NCBI GenBank assembly: GCA_020831965.1 | Contig: JAFIFP010000013.1 | Span: 135,426 to 199,425, forward strand | Direction: 5' to 3' | DNA: 64,000 nucleotides | Source of the DNA: Idiomarina sp. | GTDB taxonomy: Bacteria > Pseudomonadota > Gammaproteobacteria > Enterobacterales > Alteromonadaceae | Shown here: positions 47,072 through 55,573 of the stretch, piece after piece | Numbering within the stretch: the first letter of the stretch is position 1 | How the letters are laid out: each line of letters begins with the position of its first letter | Made by a program: the position numbers and the translations under genes | Notes under the pieces: generated by a model | The model's input: the letters and a program-made list of their open reading frames with translations, nothing else | Told to the model about the DNA's origin: nothing | Database searches by the model: none

Positions 47072-47602
47072 ATGATGACGATTGCAGATTACAAGCAGGG
47101 TCTAGGCGACCATGGTAAAGACACTAAACTGAATCTTTCAAACTTGTTCGGCAACGTGGACTCTTCAGGCTTAACCAGCGACCAGTTCTATGGCACCGCG
47201 TTATCACTTGTCTACGCACTGCATGACGCTGAGCTGATTGCTGCTGTTGAAGCCGAAGCACAGGACAAAGTTGCAGAAAACGTATTCGGCGCAGCCAAAC
47301 TGGCGGCGACCTTAATGGCGATGAACAATATTTATTATCGCTTTGTGCACCTTTGCAGCGACAAGCAGTTCGCTAAGATGCCAGCGGGCTTACGCATGAA
47401 TGGCATGGCGAATCCGGGCGTCGACAAAGCAGACTTCGAGCTGTTCTCACTCGCGGTCTCTGCATTAAATGGTTGTGGCATGTGTATTGATTCTCACGTA
47501 GGCGTGTTGGTGAAGCACAATGTCACCGCACAAGCGATTCAGACGTCGATTAAATTGGCTGCAGTATTAAATGCAGCGAAGACAGCGCGCGCGTTGTCAT
47601 AA
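47072..47602 (+). CDS. ahpD: alkyl hydroperoxidase-type carboxymuconolactone decarboxylase protein (AhpD)
   Basis: The 176-residue all-helical protein has the catalytic CxxC in ALNGCGMCIDSHVGVL with the nearby His, the AhpD signature. AhpD recycles oxidised AhpC using reducing power from lipoamide systems. It follows ahpC after 68 bases and ends at a strong terminator. Two ATG codons (47072, 47075) are possible starts. Confidence 0.92.
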   Translation: MMTIADYKQGLGDHGKDTKLNLSNLFGNVDSSGLTSDQFYGTALSLVYALHDAELIAAVEAEAQDKVAENVFGAAKLAATLMAMNNIYYRFVHLCSDKQFAKMPAGLRMNGMANPGVDKADFELFSLAVSALNGCGMCIDSHVGVLVKHNVTAQAIQTSIKLAAVLNAAKTARALS

Positions 47603-47675
47603 AAGGTTCATCCCAGGGGCGTAGGATATCCCCTAATCCTCCCTGGGAGCGGTTGTCCTAAACCGTAACACCTTG

Positions 47676-47706
47676 GCCCACCATCCCCCATGGTGGGCTT
47701 TTTTTT
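47676..47706 (+). terminator. terminator after ahpD
   Basis: GCCCACCAT / ATGGTGGGC forms a nine-bp stem with a five-base loop, followed by T8. Strong rho-independent terminator of the ahpCD unit. Confidence 0.93.
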
Positions 47707-47795
47707 GTCTGCGGTTGCCCCTGTATTACATAGGGTGATGTCTGGTAAACTTCGAGGGCTTTCACGCTAGCGCATTGCACTAAAAAGAGAATTTC

Positions 47796-48593
47796 ATGGA
47801 TTACATCACGGCAACGCTCCTTGCTTTAGTTCAGGGGCTTACTGAGTTTTTACCTATTTCAAGTCAGGCCCACTTGGTGCTAGCTGGCCAATGGCTTTCT
47901 GACGTATATCAGGGACTCGACTTCGACGTTATTTTGCACGCCGGTTCACTAGTGGCTGTGGTGGTTTACTTCCGTAAGGAAATCTTCACCATGACGCGTG
48001 ATTGGGTTGGCTCCGTCTCAGGTGGTGAAAAAACGAAGGATTCAAAGCTGGCGTGGTGGGTGATTATCGGTACTATTCCCGCGGGCATTTTGGGGCTGAT
48101 ATTCAAAGATGCGGCTGAAGGTATGTTGCGTAGCGAAGTCGTGATTGGTGTTGCCCTCATTGTCTTCGGTTTGTTGCTTGGTTTGGCTGATTGGAAAGGT
48201 CGCGGTAGTCGTGATGAGTACTCTTTAGGCTTAAAAGATGTATTGATTATTGGTTTTGCGCAAGCCATTGCTTTGATCCCCGGCACATCCCGTTCTGGTA
48301 TCACGATGACCGCGGCGTTATTCCTTGGTATGTCGCGTGAAGCCGCCGCTCGCTTCTCATTCCTATTATCAATTCCAATTATTGCAGCCGCGGGCTTGCT
48401 GTCTGCGGTATCGCTGATGCGCAATGGTATTGATATGCCGTGGGATATTTTGTTGTTAGGCTTTGTGGTGTCTGCAATTAGCACCTACGCTTGTATTCAC
48501 TATTTCTTGGCGTTTATCAAACGGATAGGTATGCAGCCTTTCGTTGTGTATCGAGTGATTCTCGGTCTGATACTACTGTCGGTCTTTTGGTAA
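47796..48593 (+). CDS. uppP: undecaprenyl-diphosphatase UppP (BacA)
   Basis: Recycles the lipid carrier of peptidoglycan synthesis. The 265-residue membrane protein has the first active-site motif LVQGLTEFLPISSQAHLVL (Gln and Glu in the Q-x-x-x-E positions) and the second PGTSRSGITM with its essential Arg. About eight helices are predicted. Length is typical. ISSQAH differs from the usual SSTGH of E. coli but the catalytic residues remain. Confidence 0.95.
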   Translation: MDYITATLLALVQGLTEFLPISSQAHLVLAGQWLSDVYQGLDFDVILHAGSLVAVVVYFRKEIFTMTRDWVGSVSGGEKTKDSKLAWWVIIGTIPAGILGLIFKDAAEGMLRSEVVIGVALIVFGLLLGLADWKGRGSRDEYSLGLKDVLIIGFAQAIALIPGTSRSGITMTAALFLGMSREAAARFSFLLSIPIIAAAGLLSAVSLMRNGIDMPWDILLLGFVVSAISTYACIHYFLAFIKRIGMQPFVVYRVILGLILLSVFW

Positions 48594-48607
48594 CAAGGGG
48601 AGTACAC

Positions 48608-49639
48608 ATGAATTTTGTGAGAGGTAGCCTCTTATTGATCTTGGTGCTGATGTTGAGTGCCTGTCAGCGCACTGAGCCGCAGCCGGTAAGCCTCGAAGGT
48701 AATATTTTTGGGACCTTTTTCATTGTAACCATTGGTACCGAGCATGACCCTGAGCTTGATGAAGTGAGTGAAGGCGTGATGCGCATTCTGAACGAAGTGG
48801 ACCGGCAAATGTCGACCTATCGTTCGGATTCAGTGTTAAACCAAGTGAATACCGCCCCTCTGGGTGAAGCGGTTGAAGTCCCTGCGGAGTTGTTTTACGT
48901 GCTGCAGATTGCGGAGGATGTTTCCGTTCTGTCGGGCGGTGCTTTCGATGCGACCATCGGTGGCCTAGTAAATCTGTGGGGGTTTGGTCCCGAGGGTCGG
49001 ATTACCTCTGCGCCTGCGCAAGCGGAACTCGAACAGCGATTGGCCGAAGTGGGTTTTCGCTATGTGGAGCTGGGTGAGCGCACCGTCACTCGTCACTCGG
49101 ACGTGTTTATCGACTTATCGGGAATTGCTAAAGGTTATGCTGTTGATGCAGTAAGTGAGTACTTACATGATATTGGCCTGACGAACCATTTAGTCAATAT
49201 TGGCGGCGATTTGCGCGCCAGTGGTATGCGCAGTCCAGAGCGTCAGTGGCGCGTTGGGATTGAAGCGCCAAACGACTCGCGTCAGGTTGTTCAGCAGATT
49301 TTGCCAGTGCAGGATGTCGCGGTGCTAGGCTCAGGTGACTACCGCAACTATTTTGAAGAAGATGGTATTCGTTATTCTCACACCATTAATCCCACGACCG
49401 GTCGTCCTATTGCGCATCGGTTAGCTGCAGTTCATGTGGCTGCTGAAACAGCCGTGTATGCAGATGCTTGGGCTACCGCGTTGCTGGTGTTGGGTGAGTC
49501 AGAAGGACTTGCGTTGGCGAACGAACATGGCGTTGCTGCACTATTTATTTACCGTAATAACGGTGATTTTGAGTCCGTTATGTCTGAAACATTTGAGCGG
49601 GATCATGCGGACCAAATGTATGTCCCTACTGTGCGCTGA
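48608..49639 (+). CDS. apbE: FAD:protein FMN transferase, lipoprotein
   Basis: Attaches FMN covalently to target flavoproteins such as NqrB/NqrC. The 343-residue protein has a lipobox (LLILVLMLSAC) and the ApbE motifs VFIDLSGIAKGYAVDAVSEYL and NHLVNIGGDLRASG, plus the C-terminal HTINPTTGRPI region. The ATG at 48608 with AAGGGGAG is preferred over an upstream in-frame start at 48491 that lies inside uppP. No nqr genes are in the window. Confidence 0.95.
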   Translation: MNFVRGSLLLILVLMLSACQRTEPQPVSLEGNIFGTFFIVTIGTEHDPELDEVSEGVMRILNEVDRQMSTYRSDSVLNQVNTAPLGEAVEVPAELFYVLQIAEDVSVLSGGAFDATIGGLVNLWGFGPEGRITSAPAQAELEQRLAEVGFRYVELGERTVTRHSDVFIDLSGIAKGYAVDAVSEYLHDIGLTNHLVNIGGDLRASGMRSPERQWRVGIEAPNDSRQVVQQILPVQDVAVLGSGDYRNYFEEDGIRYSHTINPTTGRPIAHRLAAVHVAAETAVYADAWATALLVLGESEGLALANEHGVAALFIYRNNGDFESVMSETFERDHADQMYVPTVR

Positions 49640-49677
49640 GTTTAACGGCTAAGCACTTAGCGATGAGGTAACAAATC

Positions 49678-51033
49678 ATGACTGTTGAAACACTAGAAAA
49701 TCTCCATGATTTGATTGAGCAAGGAGATGAAGGCGCGATTCGCGAAGCGCTGTCAGATATGCCTTCTGCAGATATTGCAGAGTTTATTGATGCCGACTTC
49801 GAAGTGTATCGAGCGCTTAACTTGCTCGAAAAAATGCCAGCCGAGCAACAGGCCGATGTGTTTGGTTATCTTCGCCCCAACAACCAGCAAGAACTTGCAA
49901 CCCATATGGAAGTTGGGCTGCTGGCGAAGCTATTTAGTGACATGTCGTCGGATGAACGTGCCGACGTATACGCCATGTTGGATATCAAGCTGCAAGATGC
50001 CTTGATGCGACGTCTGGCCAAGAAAGAGCGGGAAGACTTATTACGCCTGGCGAGCTACGAAGAAGGACTTGTTGGTGCCGTAATGACTTCGGACTATGCG
50101 TCCATTCCGGCGGGTGGCACCGTTGAGAGTACGCTGAAGCGCCTGCGCCAGAGTGCTCCTGAGAAAGAAACGATTTACCAAGCCTATGTGGTGGACTCGG
50201 ATCATAAGTTGGTTGGTGTTGTTTCGTTACGTGATCTGATTACTGCGGCTCCAAGCGACGCCATTGACGATATTATGGTGCGCGACATTGTCACCCTAAC
50301 ACCGGACATGCCCCAGTCTGAAGCCGCTCGAATTATCAGTCGTTATGACTTAATTGCAATACCTGTTATTGGTGACAATAACGTGCTCATTGGTATGGTG
50401 ACCTTCGATGACGCGATGGACGTTGTCGAAGAAGAAGACACTGACTCAATGCATAAATCTGCGACCGTTGGCAAGATAGACGGTAGCCTAAAAGACGCGA
50501 GCATCTTTCTTCTTTATCGGAAGCGGATTAACTGGTTGGTTTTGCTGGTCTTCGCCAACATCTTTTCGGGCGCTGGAATCGCCTATTTCGAGGACACCAT
50601 CGCGGCTGCACTATCGCTGCTATTCTTCTTACCGCTGCTGATTGCCTCCGGTGGTAACGCTGGCGCTCAGGCGGCAACTTTGATGATTCGGGGTATTGCC
50701 ACGGGTGAAGTCGTGAAGTCGGATTGGCTGCGCATGCTCGGGAAGGAAATGGCGGTATCGACCGGGCTCGGCATTACTATGGCGGTAGCCATTGCGGTAG
50801 TTGGCTCTTTCCGTGTTGGTACTGACATTATTACGGTTGTGGCGCTTAGCATGTTCTGTATTGTTCTGGTCGGCAGCTTTATTGGGGTGCTTTTGCCCTT
50901 TATGCTGAATCGATTGGGCTGGGATCCTGCGACTGCGAGTACCCCATTAGTCACAACTATTGCGGACACTAGCGGGGTACTCATTTACTTCGGTATTGCC
51001 ACAGCGATTATCGACTTCTCAGTAGTTACTTAG
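49678..51033 (+). CDS. mgtE: magnesium transporter MgtE
   Basis: The 451-residue protein has an N-terminal superhelical domain (about 1-125), two CBS domains (about 130-260) that sense Mg2+, a plug helix, and a five-helix membrane domain with the family signature LIASGGNAGAQAATLMIRG. All parts are intact. A 13-bp stem-loop follows the stop codon. Confidence 0.95.
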   Translation: MTVETLENLHDLIEQGDEGAIREALSDMPSADIAEFIDADFEVYRALNLLEKMPAEQQADVFGYLRPNNQQELATHMEVGLLAKLFSDMSSDERADVYAMLDIKLQDALMRRLAKKEREDLLRLASYEEGLVGAVMTSDYASIPAGGTVESTLKRLRQSAPEKETIYQAYVVDSDHKLVGVVSLRDLITAAPSDAIDDIMVRDIVTLTPDMPQSEAARIISRYDLIAIPVIGDNNVLIGMVTFDDAMDVVEEEDTDSMHKSATVGKIDGSLKDASIFLLYRKRINWLVLLVFANIFSGAGIAYFEDTIAAALSLLFFLPLLIASGGNAGAQAATLMIRGIATGEVVKSDWLRMLGKEMAVSTGLGITMAVAIAVVGSFRVGTDIITVVALSMFCIVLVGSFIGVLLPFMLNRLGWDPATASTPLVTTIADTSGVLIYFGIATAIIDFSVVT

Positions 51034-51062
51034 CGCTTTAACTCTCCATTTGATCTCCTTAT

Positions 51063-51093
51063 ACAGAGACGAGGCTTGCAGCCTCGTCTCTGT
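51063..51093 (+). terminator. stem-loop after mgtE
   Basis: ACAGAGACGAGGC / GCCTCGTCTCTGT with loop TTGCA is a perfect 13-bp stem 30 bases after the mgtE stop. No T run follows, so it is a probable rather than certain terminator. Confidence 0.65.
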
Positions 51094-51145
51094 GTTCTAG
51101 GCTAAATAGCATATTTATTCTTGGCTCGGCCACAGAGGAGTATGC

Positions 51146-52375
51146 ATGGTCAGTATTAACCTTCCCCGTTTGAAAGAAAGCTTGCTAGAACTTGCCAAAA
51201 TCGGTTTTAACCCCGAAGACAAAGGTATTTATCGGTCCGGATTTACAGACGCCGATATGGAGGCGCGCCGCTGGCTCATGGAGCTTGCAAAGCAAGATGG
51301 TTTTGAGGCCTCCATGGATGGTGCGGGTAATGTGTGGTTAGGATTGGGGGAGCTGACTCAGCCTGCCGTCGTGATTGGCTCACATCTTGATTCGGTGCCT
51401 GCGGGTGGTGTGTTTGACGGCAGTTTGGGTGTCATGGCCGGGTTAGAGGTGTTGCGTACGGTGAAGGAAAACAAGCTCGAGCTGACGCATCCGTTGCGGG
51501 TACTTGGAACCTCTGAAGAGGAGGGGCGGTTCGGTGGCATGTTTGGAGTGCAAGCAGTTACCGGTGACCTCACGCCCGAGTGGATTCTGTCGGCTCACGA
51601 TGCCGATGGGATTTTCTTGGCCGATGCCATGCGGGAGCAAGGCCTTGACCCCATGGCTGCTCTGGATGCGGCCTGGCCAGCAGAAAAAATGAAAGCTTAC
51701 TTAGAGCTGCATATTGAGCAAGGCCCTGTGCTCGACACCCAAGGTATTCCCTTAGGTGTTGTGGAGGGTATTTCGGGGGTATTTAAGTGGATTGTGCATC
51801 TTAAAGGGAAGGCTGACCATGCGGGCACAGCGCCAATGGATATGCGCAGCGATGCCTTTATGGGGTTAGCCGATTTTGCCCACGAAATTCAACGCATCAT
51901 TGATGAAGTTGGCACCGATAAAAGCCGTATTACGGTCGGCAAGGTGGAGCTTAAACCAGGTTATCCGCATACCGTGCCGGGCGAGGCGATTTTCACTATT
52001 GTTGGGCGAGATATGAGCGAAGATATTATGGAGGAGCTCGCTGAGGCTTGTGAACGGGCTCTTCGGGCAATCGCTCGACGGCATCGATTACGTTTCGATT
52101 ATGAGCAAGTGAGTTGGCTGGGACCAAGCTATTGCACACCAAGTGTGATTGAGTTGATGGAGGAGCGAGCGAAAGCGCGTGATTGGCAGTTTTTAAGAAT
52201 GCCTAGCGGTGCGGGCCATGATGTTCAATTCTTTACCAAAATGACGGATGCCGGCTTGATCTTTATTCCATCTGTGAACGGCGTAAGTCACGCACCCGAT
52301 GAATGGTCCCATTGGCACCATATTGAAATGGGAACCAATTTATTGCTCGACTGTGTGCTTGAAAAGGCGCGTTAA
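51146..52375 (+). CDS. M20-family amidohydrolase (allantoate/N-carbamoyl-amino acid hydrolase type)
   Basis: The 409-residue zinc hydrolase has GSHLDSVPAGGVFDGSLG (His, Asp), TSEEEGRFGGMFG (Glu pair), LHIEQGPVLD, the lid motif GKADHAGTAPMDMRSDA and the late GAGHDVQFF. This is the AllC/HyuC pattern. No purine catabolic genes are nearby, so the exact substrate is undecided. The ATG at 51146 is preceded by GAGGAG. Confidence 0.9.
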   Translation: MVSINLPRLKESLLELAKIGFNPEDKGIYRSGFTDADMEARRWLMELAKQDGFEASMDGAGNVWLGLGELTQPAVVIGSHLDSVPAGGVFDGSLGVMAGLEVLRTVKENKLELTHPLRVLGTSEEEGRFGGMFGVQAVTGDLTPEWILSAHDADGIFLADAMREQGLDPMAALDAAWPAEKMKAYLELHIEQGPVLDTQGIPLGVVEGISGVFKWIVHLKGKADHAGTAPMDMRSDAFMGLADFAHEIQRIIDEVGTDKSRITVGKVELKPGYPHTVPGEAIFTIVGRDMSEDIMEELAEACERALRAIARRHRLRFDYEQVSWLGPSYCTPSVIELMEERAKARDWQFLRMPSGAGHDVQFFTKMTDAGLIFIPSVNGVSHAPDEWSHWHHIEMGTNLLLDCVLEKAR

Positions 52376-52376
52376 G

Positions 52377-52417
52377 TTGATCCCGATCCTGTCAATTCAG
52401 GGGCTGCGGCGTATAAT
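52377..52417 (+). promoter_or_regulatory. promoter of ccoG with a possible FNR site
   Basis: A -10 TATAAT (52412-52417) and weak -35 CTGTCA (52389-52394) have a 17-base spacer. TTGATCCCGATCCT (52377-52390) matches eight of the ten defined bases of the FNR box and is centred at about -40.5 from the predicted start, the classical position for FNR-activated promoters. A link to low oxygen is plausible but the right half-site is weak. Confidence 0.5.
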
Positions 52418-52452
52418 GGGCGTAGTCTAATTGGCAAGTGAGTGGTAACGCC

Positions 52453-53883
52453 ATGGAACAGAACATCGAAGTGCAAAACGCGCCTCCGAAATCGGTTCGA
52501 ATTCAACAACCTGAGCCGAGTCAGCGGGATAACAAATACGCGCCGAGTAACGGGATTTATGTCCGCGAGGTGAAAGGTCGGGTGGAAACTTTCCGCCGCA
52601 GCCTCGGCTTTGTATTGATGGCACTGTTCTTGGTTCTTCCTTGGCTGACTTGGAATGGCGAGCAAGCAATATTGCTCAACATTCTCGACCAACGCTTTCG
52701 TATTTTTGGCATGACGCTGTGGCCGCAAGATCTGACGATTCTCGCTTGGATCTTTATGGTCAGTGCGTTTGCCCTCTTCTTAGTGACTACTTTATATGGC
52801 CGCGTTTGGTGCGGCTTTACCTGCCCCCAAACCGCTTGGACCTTCTTGTTTATATGGTTTGAGCGAAAGATCGAAGGCAGTCGCCATCAACGCATGAAGC
52901 TAGATGAGCGTCCGATGGACGCCGATAAGTTTCTACGCAAGTCGCTGAAGCATTTTGTTTGGATAGTCGTGGCGCTGATCACAGCCATGACTTTTGTCGG
53001 CTACTTCACAGAAATTCGCGTCTTGTTCATCGATTTCTGGTTACTTGAATCGAGCGCGTGGGCGATTGGTTGTGTGCTCTTTTTTACCTTTGCCACGTAC
53101 GGCAATGCGGGCTGGATGCGGGAGATTATGTGTACTCACATCTGCCCATACGCTCGTTTTCAGTCTGCCATGTTCGATAAAGACACCTTTATCGTGGCTT
53201 ATGATGAGAAACGTGGTGAACCACGCGGGCCGCGTAAGCGCAAGTCCGACATTGAGGAACAAGGCCTGGGTCATTGTGTCGATTGTCAGCTGTGTGTGCA
53301 GGTGTGCCCAACCGGTATCGATATTCGCAACGGCTTACAATATGAGTGTATTAACTGCGGCGCCTGCGTTGATGCCTGCGACGGCGTGATGGATAAAATG
53401 GGTTATCCTCGCAAACTGATTAGTTTCACCACTGAGCACCGGTTGGAAGGTAAGCAAACCAAGATCTTCCGGTTTAAAAGCGTCGGCTATGGCGCGGCAC
53501 TGATTCTGCTCAGTGCTCTCTTGGTGTTGGATATCCTTTTCCGCGTTCCTTTGGAGTTCGATGTTATTCGCGATCGCAATACTTTGTATCGTGAGAATCA
53601 AGAAGGTTTTATTGAAAACGTCTACACGCTGCGCATCATTAATAAATCACAGCAAGCGCAGCGGTTTATTTTGAGTGCCTCAGCGGACGACGTGGAAGAT
53701 ATGCAGTGGATGGGGCCGACAGAAGTTAGCCTAGCAGGTGGCGAGAGTGATATTGTACCGGTCAGCATTGCGATTGATCCCTACTTTATTAATCGTCCCA
53801 TGATGTCTATTCGCTTTGAGATCGAAGCGGTCGATGACAGCCGAGTTTCGCGTCAAGTGACATCAAACTTTATTTACCAATAA
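52453..53883 (+). CDS. ccoG: cytochrome c oxidase accessory protein CcoG
   Basis: Membrane iron-sulfur protein thought to reduce copper for assembly of cbb3 oxidase. The 476-residue protein has several membrane helices, the segment WCGFTCPQTAWTFLFIWFE, two cluster-binding sets (CVDCQLCVQVCPTGIDI and CINCGACVDACDG) and a C-terminal periplasmic Ig-like domain (FIENVYTLRIINKSQQAQRF). It stands alone here, without ccoNOQP or ccoHIS. The ATG at 52453 gives the usual length. Confidence 0.95.
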   Translation: MEQNIEVQNAPPKSVRIQQPEPSQRDNKYAPSNGIYVREVKGRVETFRRSLGFVLMALFLVLPWLTWNGEQAILLNILDQRFRIFGMTLWPQDLTILAWIFMVSAFALFLVTTLYGRVWCGFTCPQTAWTFLFIWFERKIEGSRHQRMKLDERPMDADKFLRKSLKHFVWIVVALITAMTFVGYFTEIRVLFIDFWLLESSAWAIGCVLFFTFATYGNAGWMREIMCTHICPYARFQSAMFDKDTFIVAYDEKRGEPRGPRKRKSDIEEQGLGHCVDCQLCVQVCPTGIDIRNGLQYECINCGACVDACDGVMDKMGYPRKLISFTTEHRLEGKQTKIFRFKSVGYGAALILLSALLVLDILFRVPLEFDVIRDRNTLYRENQEGFIENVYTLRIINKSQQAQRFILSASADDVEDMQWMGPTEVSLAGGESDIVPVSIAIDPYFINRPMMSIRFEIEAVDDSRVSRQVTSNFIYQ

Positions 53884-53888
53884 GCCAG

Positions 53889-54881
53889 GTGACCGTGGAC
53901 GATTTTAGTTTTCAACAACTCACGCCGGATTTCATTTTAGATGCACTGGAAACTGTGCATATTTATCCTGCGTCTGGTTTGTTGGCGCTGAATAGCTATG
54001 AGAACCGGGTGTACCAGTTCCTCGATGATGACCGACAGCGCTTTGTTCTAAAATTCTATCGGCCTGCGCGGTGGACCACTGAGCAAATTCAGGAAGAGCA
54101 TGACTTTCTTGCAGAGCTGGCGGCGGTGGATATTCCGGTGGTGCAGCCGCTGCGTTTTGATGGTGAGTCCTTGCTACATTTCCAAGGGTATCGCTGGTGT
54201 GTGTTCCCGAGTGTTGGGGGGCGAGCACTCGAAGCCGATAATTTAGACCAGTTGGAAGAACTTGGAAGGCAGTTAGGCCGTATCCATCGAGTGGGTGCTG
54301 CGAAACCCTTCGAGTTTCGTCCGAATTTGGTCAGCGATGAAATAGTTGATGAGGCAGTGACGACCTTGCTCGCGTCGGAGTTATTACCAGATTCGCTGCG
54401 AGAATCATTTGCAACGATTCTTGGTCATGTGAGCCAGCGTTTGAATGAGGTGGCTTGGCAGGACGCACAAAGTATTCGCTTGCATGGTGATTGTCATGTG
54501 GGGAATTTACTGGTGCGGCCTGATGGCATGACCCTCGTGGATTTGGATGACGCACGCCAAGGGCCGGCAGTACAAGACTTGTGGATGATGCTAAGTGGTG
54601 ATCGTAGCCAGCAGCAACTGCAGCTGGAAACCTTGCTCGACGGCTACGAAGAGTTTACAGAGTTTCAGCCGCGCGAATTGCGGCTGATTGAACCTTTGCG
54701 GACTTTTCGAATCATTCAGTATATGGCTTGGTTAGCTCGTCGGTGGGATGACCCAGCGTTTCCACGCAGTTTTGGTTGGTTTGCGGAGCCTAGGTACTGG
54801 GAACAACAGATACTCGCGCTCAAAGAACAGTTAGCCGCGTTAGATGAGGAGCCGCTGCGCTTGCAGCCTGATTTCCGCTAA
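53889..54881 (+). CDS. srkA: stress response kinase A
   Basis: Ser/Thr-type kinase of the YihE/RdoA family, thought to protect against stress-induced death. The 330-residue protein begins as SrkA does (FQQLTPDFILDALE, then LNSYENRVYQFLDDDRQRFVLKFYRP), with the catalytic loop LHGDCHVGNLLV and the metal-binding LVDLDDARQGPAVQDLW. The start is GTG at 53889; GTG at 53895 is better spaced from AGG and possible. The dsbA gene follows, as in E. coli. Confidence 0.93.
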   Translation: MTVDDFSFQQLTPDFILDALETVHIYPASGLLALNSYENRVYQFLDDDRQRFVLKFYRPARWTTEQIQEEHDFLAELAAVDIPVVQPLRFDGESLLHFQGYRWCVFPSVGGRALEADNLDQLEELGRQLGRIHRVGAAKPFEFRPNLVSDEIVDEAVTTLLASELLPDSLRESFATILGHVSQRLNEVAWQDAQSIRLHGDCHVGNLLVRPDGMTLVDLDDARQGPAVQDLWMMLSGDRSQQQLQLETLLDGYEEFTEFQPRELRLIEPLRTFRIIQYMAWLARRWDDPAFPRSFGWFAEPRYWEQQILALKEQLAALDEEPLRLQPDFR

Positions 54882-54929
54882 GGGCATAATGGTTCAGACA
54901 CTTTATTTTAGTAAAGATGGAAACAACTC

Positions 54930-55547
54930 ATGAAGAAGTATTTAGTTGCAACGATTGCCGCGCTTAGCTTTATGCTGACGCCAGTAAGTGCCTCGGAGTT
55001 TCGTGAAGGCGTTCATTACGAAGTGATTTCAGACACGCGCACTGCAAGCCCTGAAATTATCGACTTTTTCTCCGTATATTGTGGCACCTGCTATCAGTTC
55101 CGCCCGTTTGGTCAAATGCTGCGCGCTGAGTTTGGTGACGTATTTAAAGAGTACCAAGTGGAAATGGTTGCACCCCGCAACATGGGCGAAGTGATTGTGC
55201 GTTCCTGGGCAGTCGCGAACATTTTGAATGTGGAAGAACAGTTTAAAGACCGCATTTATCATCGTCACTTTGTGCGAAATAACCAAAGCCGCACCATTAA
55301 CGATATCCAAGAGATTTTTGCAGAAATTGGTATCGAGCAAGCTCAATTTGAACAAGCTTACGGAAGCTTTGCTGCGCGTAGCTTGACGAACCGCATGCGC
55401 CGTTCTGCAAATGACATGCGTGTCAGTGCGACACCGACTTATGTGGTGAATGGCAAATATCGTATTCGTCAGCAGGGCTTCAGCAGTAGCCGTAACTTGT
55501 TCGACGATCTGTTGAAGTTGACCCACTACTTACTCGAAAAAGAGTAA
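54930..55547 (+). CDS. dsbA: thiol:disulfide interchange protein DsbA
   Basis: Introduces disulfide bonds in periplasmic proteins. The 205-residue protein has a signal peptide (ATIAALSFMLTPVSA), a thioredoxin fold with active site YCGTCYQFRPF, and the cis-proline loop SATPTYVVN. The CGTC active site differs from CPHC of E. coli and would give a different redox potential. The location behind srkA is conserved with E. coli. Confidence 0.93.
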   Translation: MKKYLVATIAALSFMLTPVSASEFREGVHYEVISDTRTASPEIIDFFSVYCGTCYQFRPFGQMLRAEFGDVFKEYQVEMVAPRNMGEVIVRSWAVANILNVEEQFKDRIYHRHFVRNNQSRTINDIQEIFAEIGIEQAQFEQAYGSFAARSLTNRMRRSANDMRVSATPTYVVNGKYRIRQQGFSSSRNLFDDLLKLTHYLLEKE

Positions 55548-55573
55548 GCCATCAAAGATCTCAAGGATGACGC

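Noticed and set aside
48491..48607. Longer N-terminus for ApbE
   Set aside because: The extension lies inside uppP in another frame, while the ATG at 48608 has a good ribosome-binding site and begins the lipoprotein signal.
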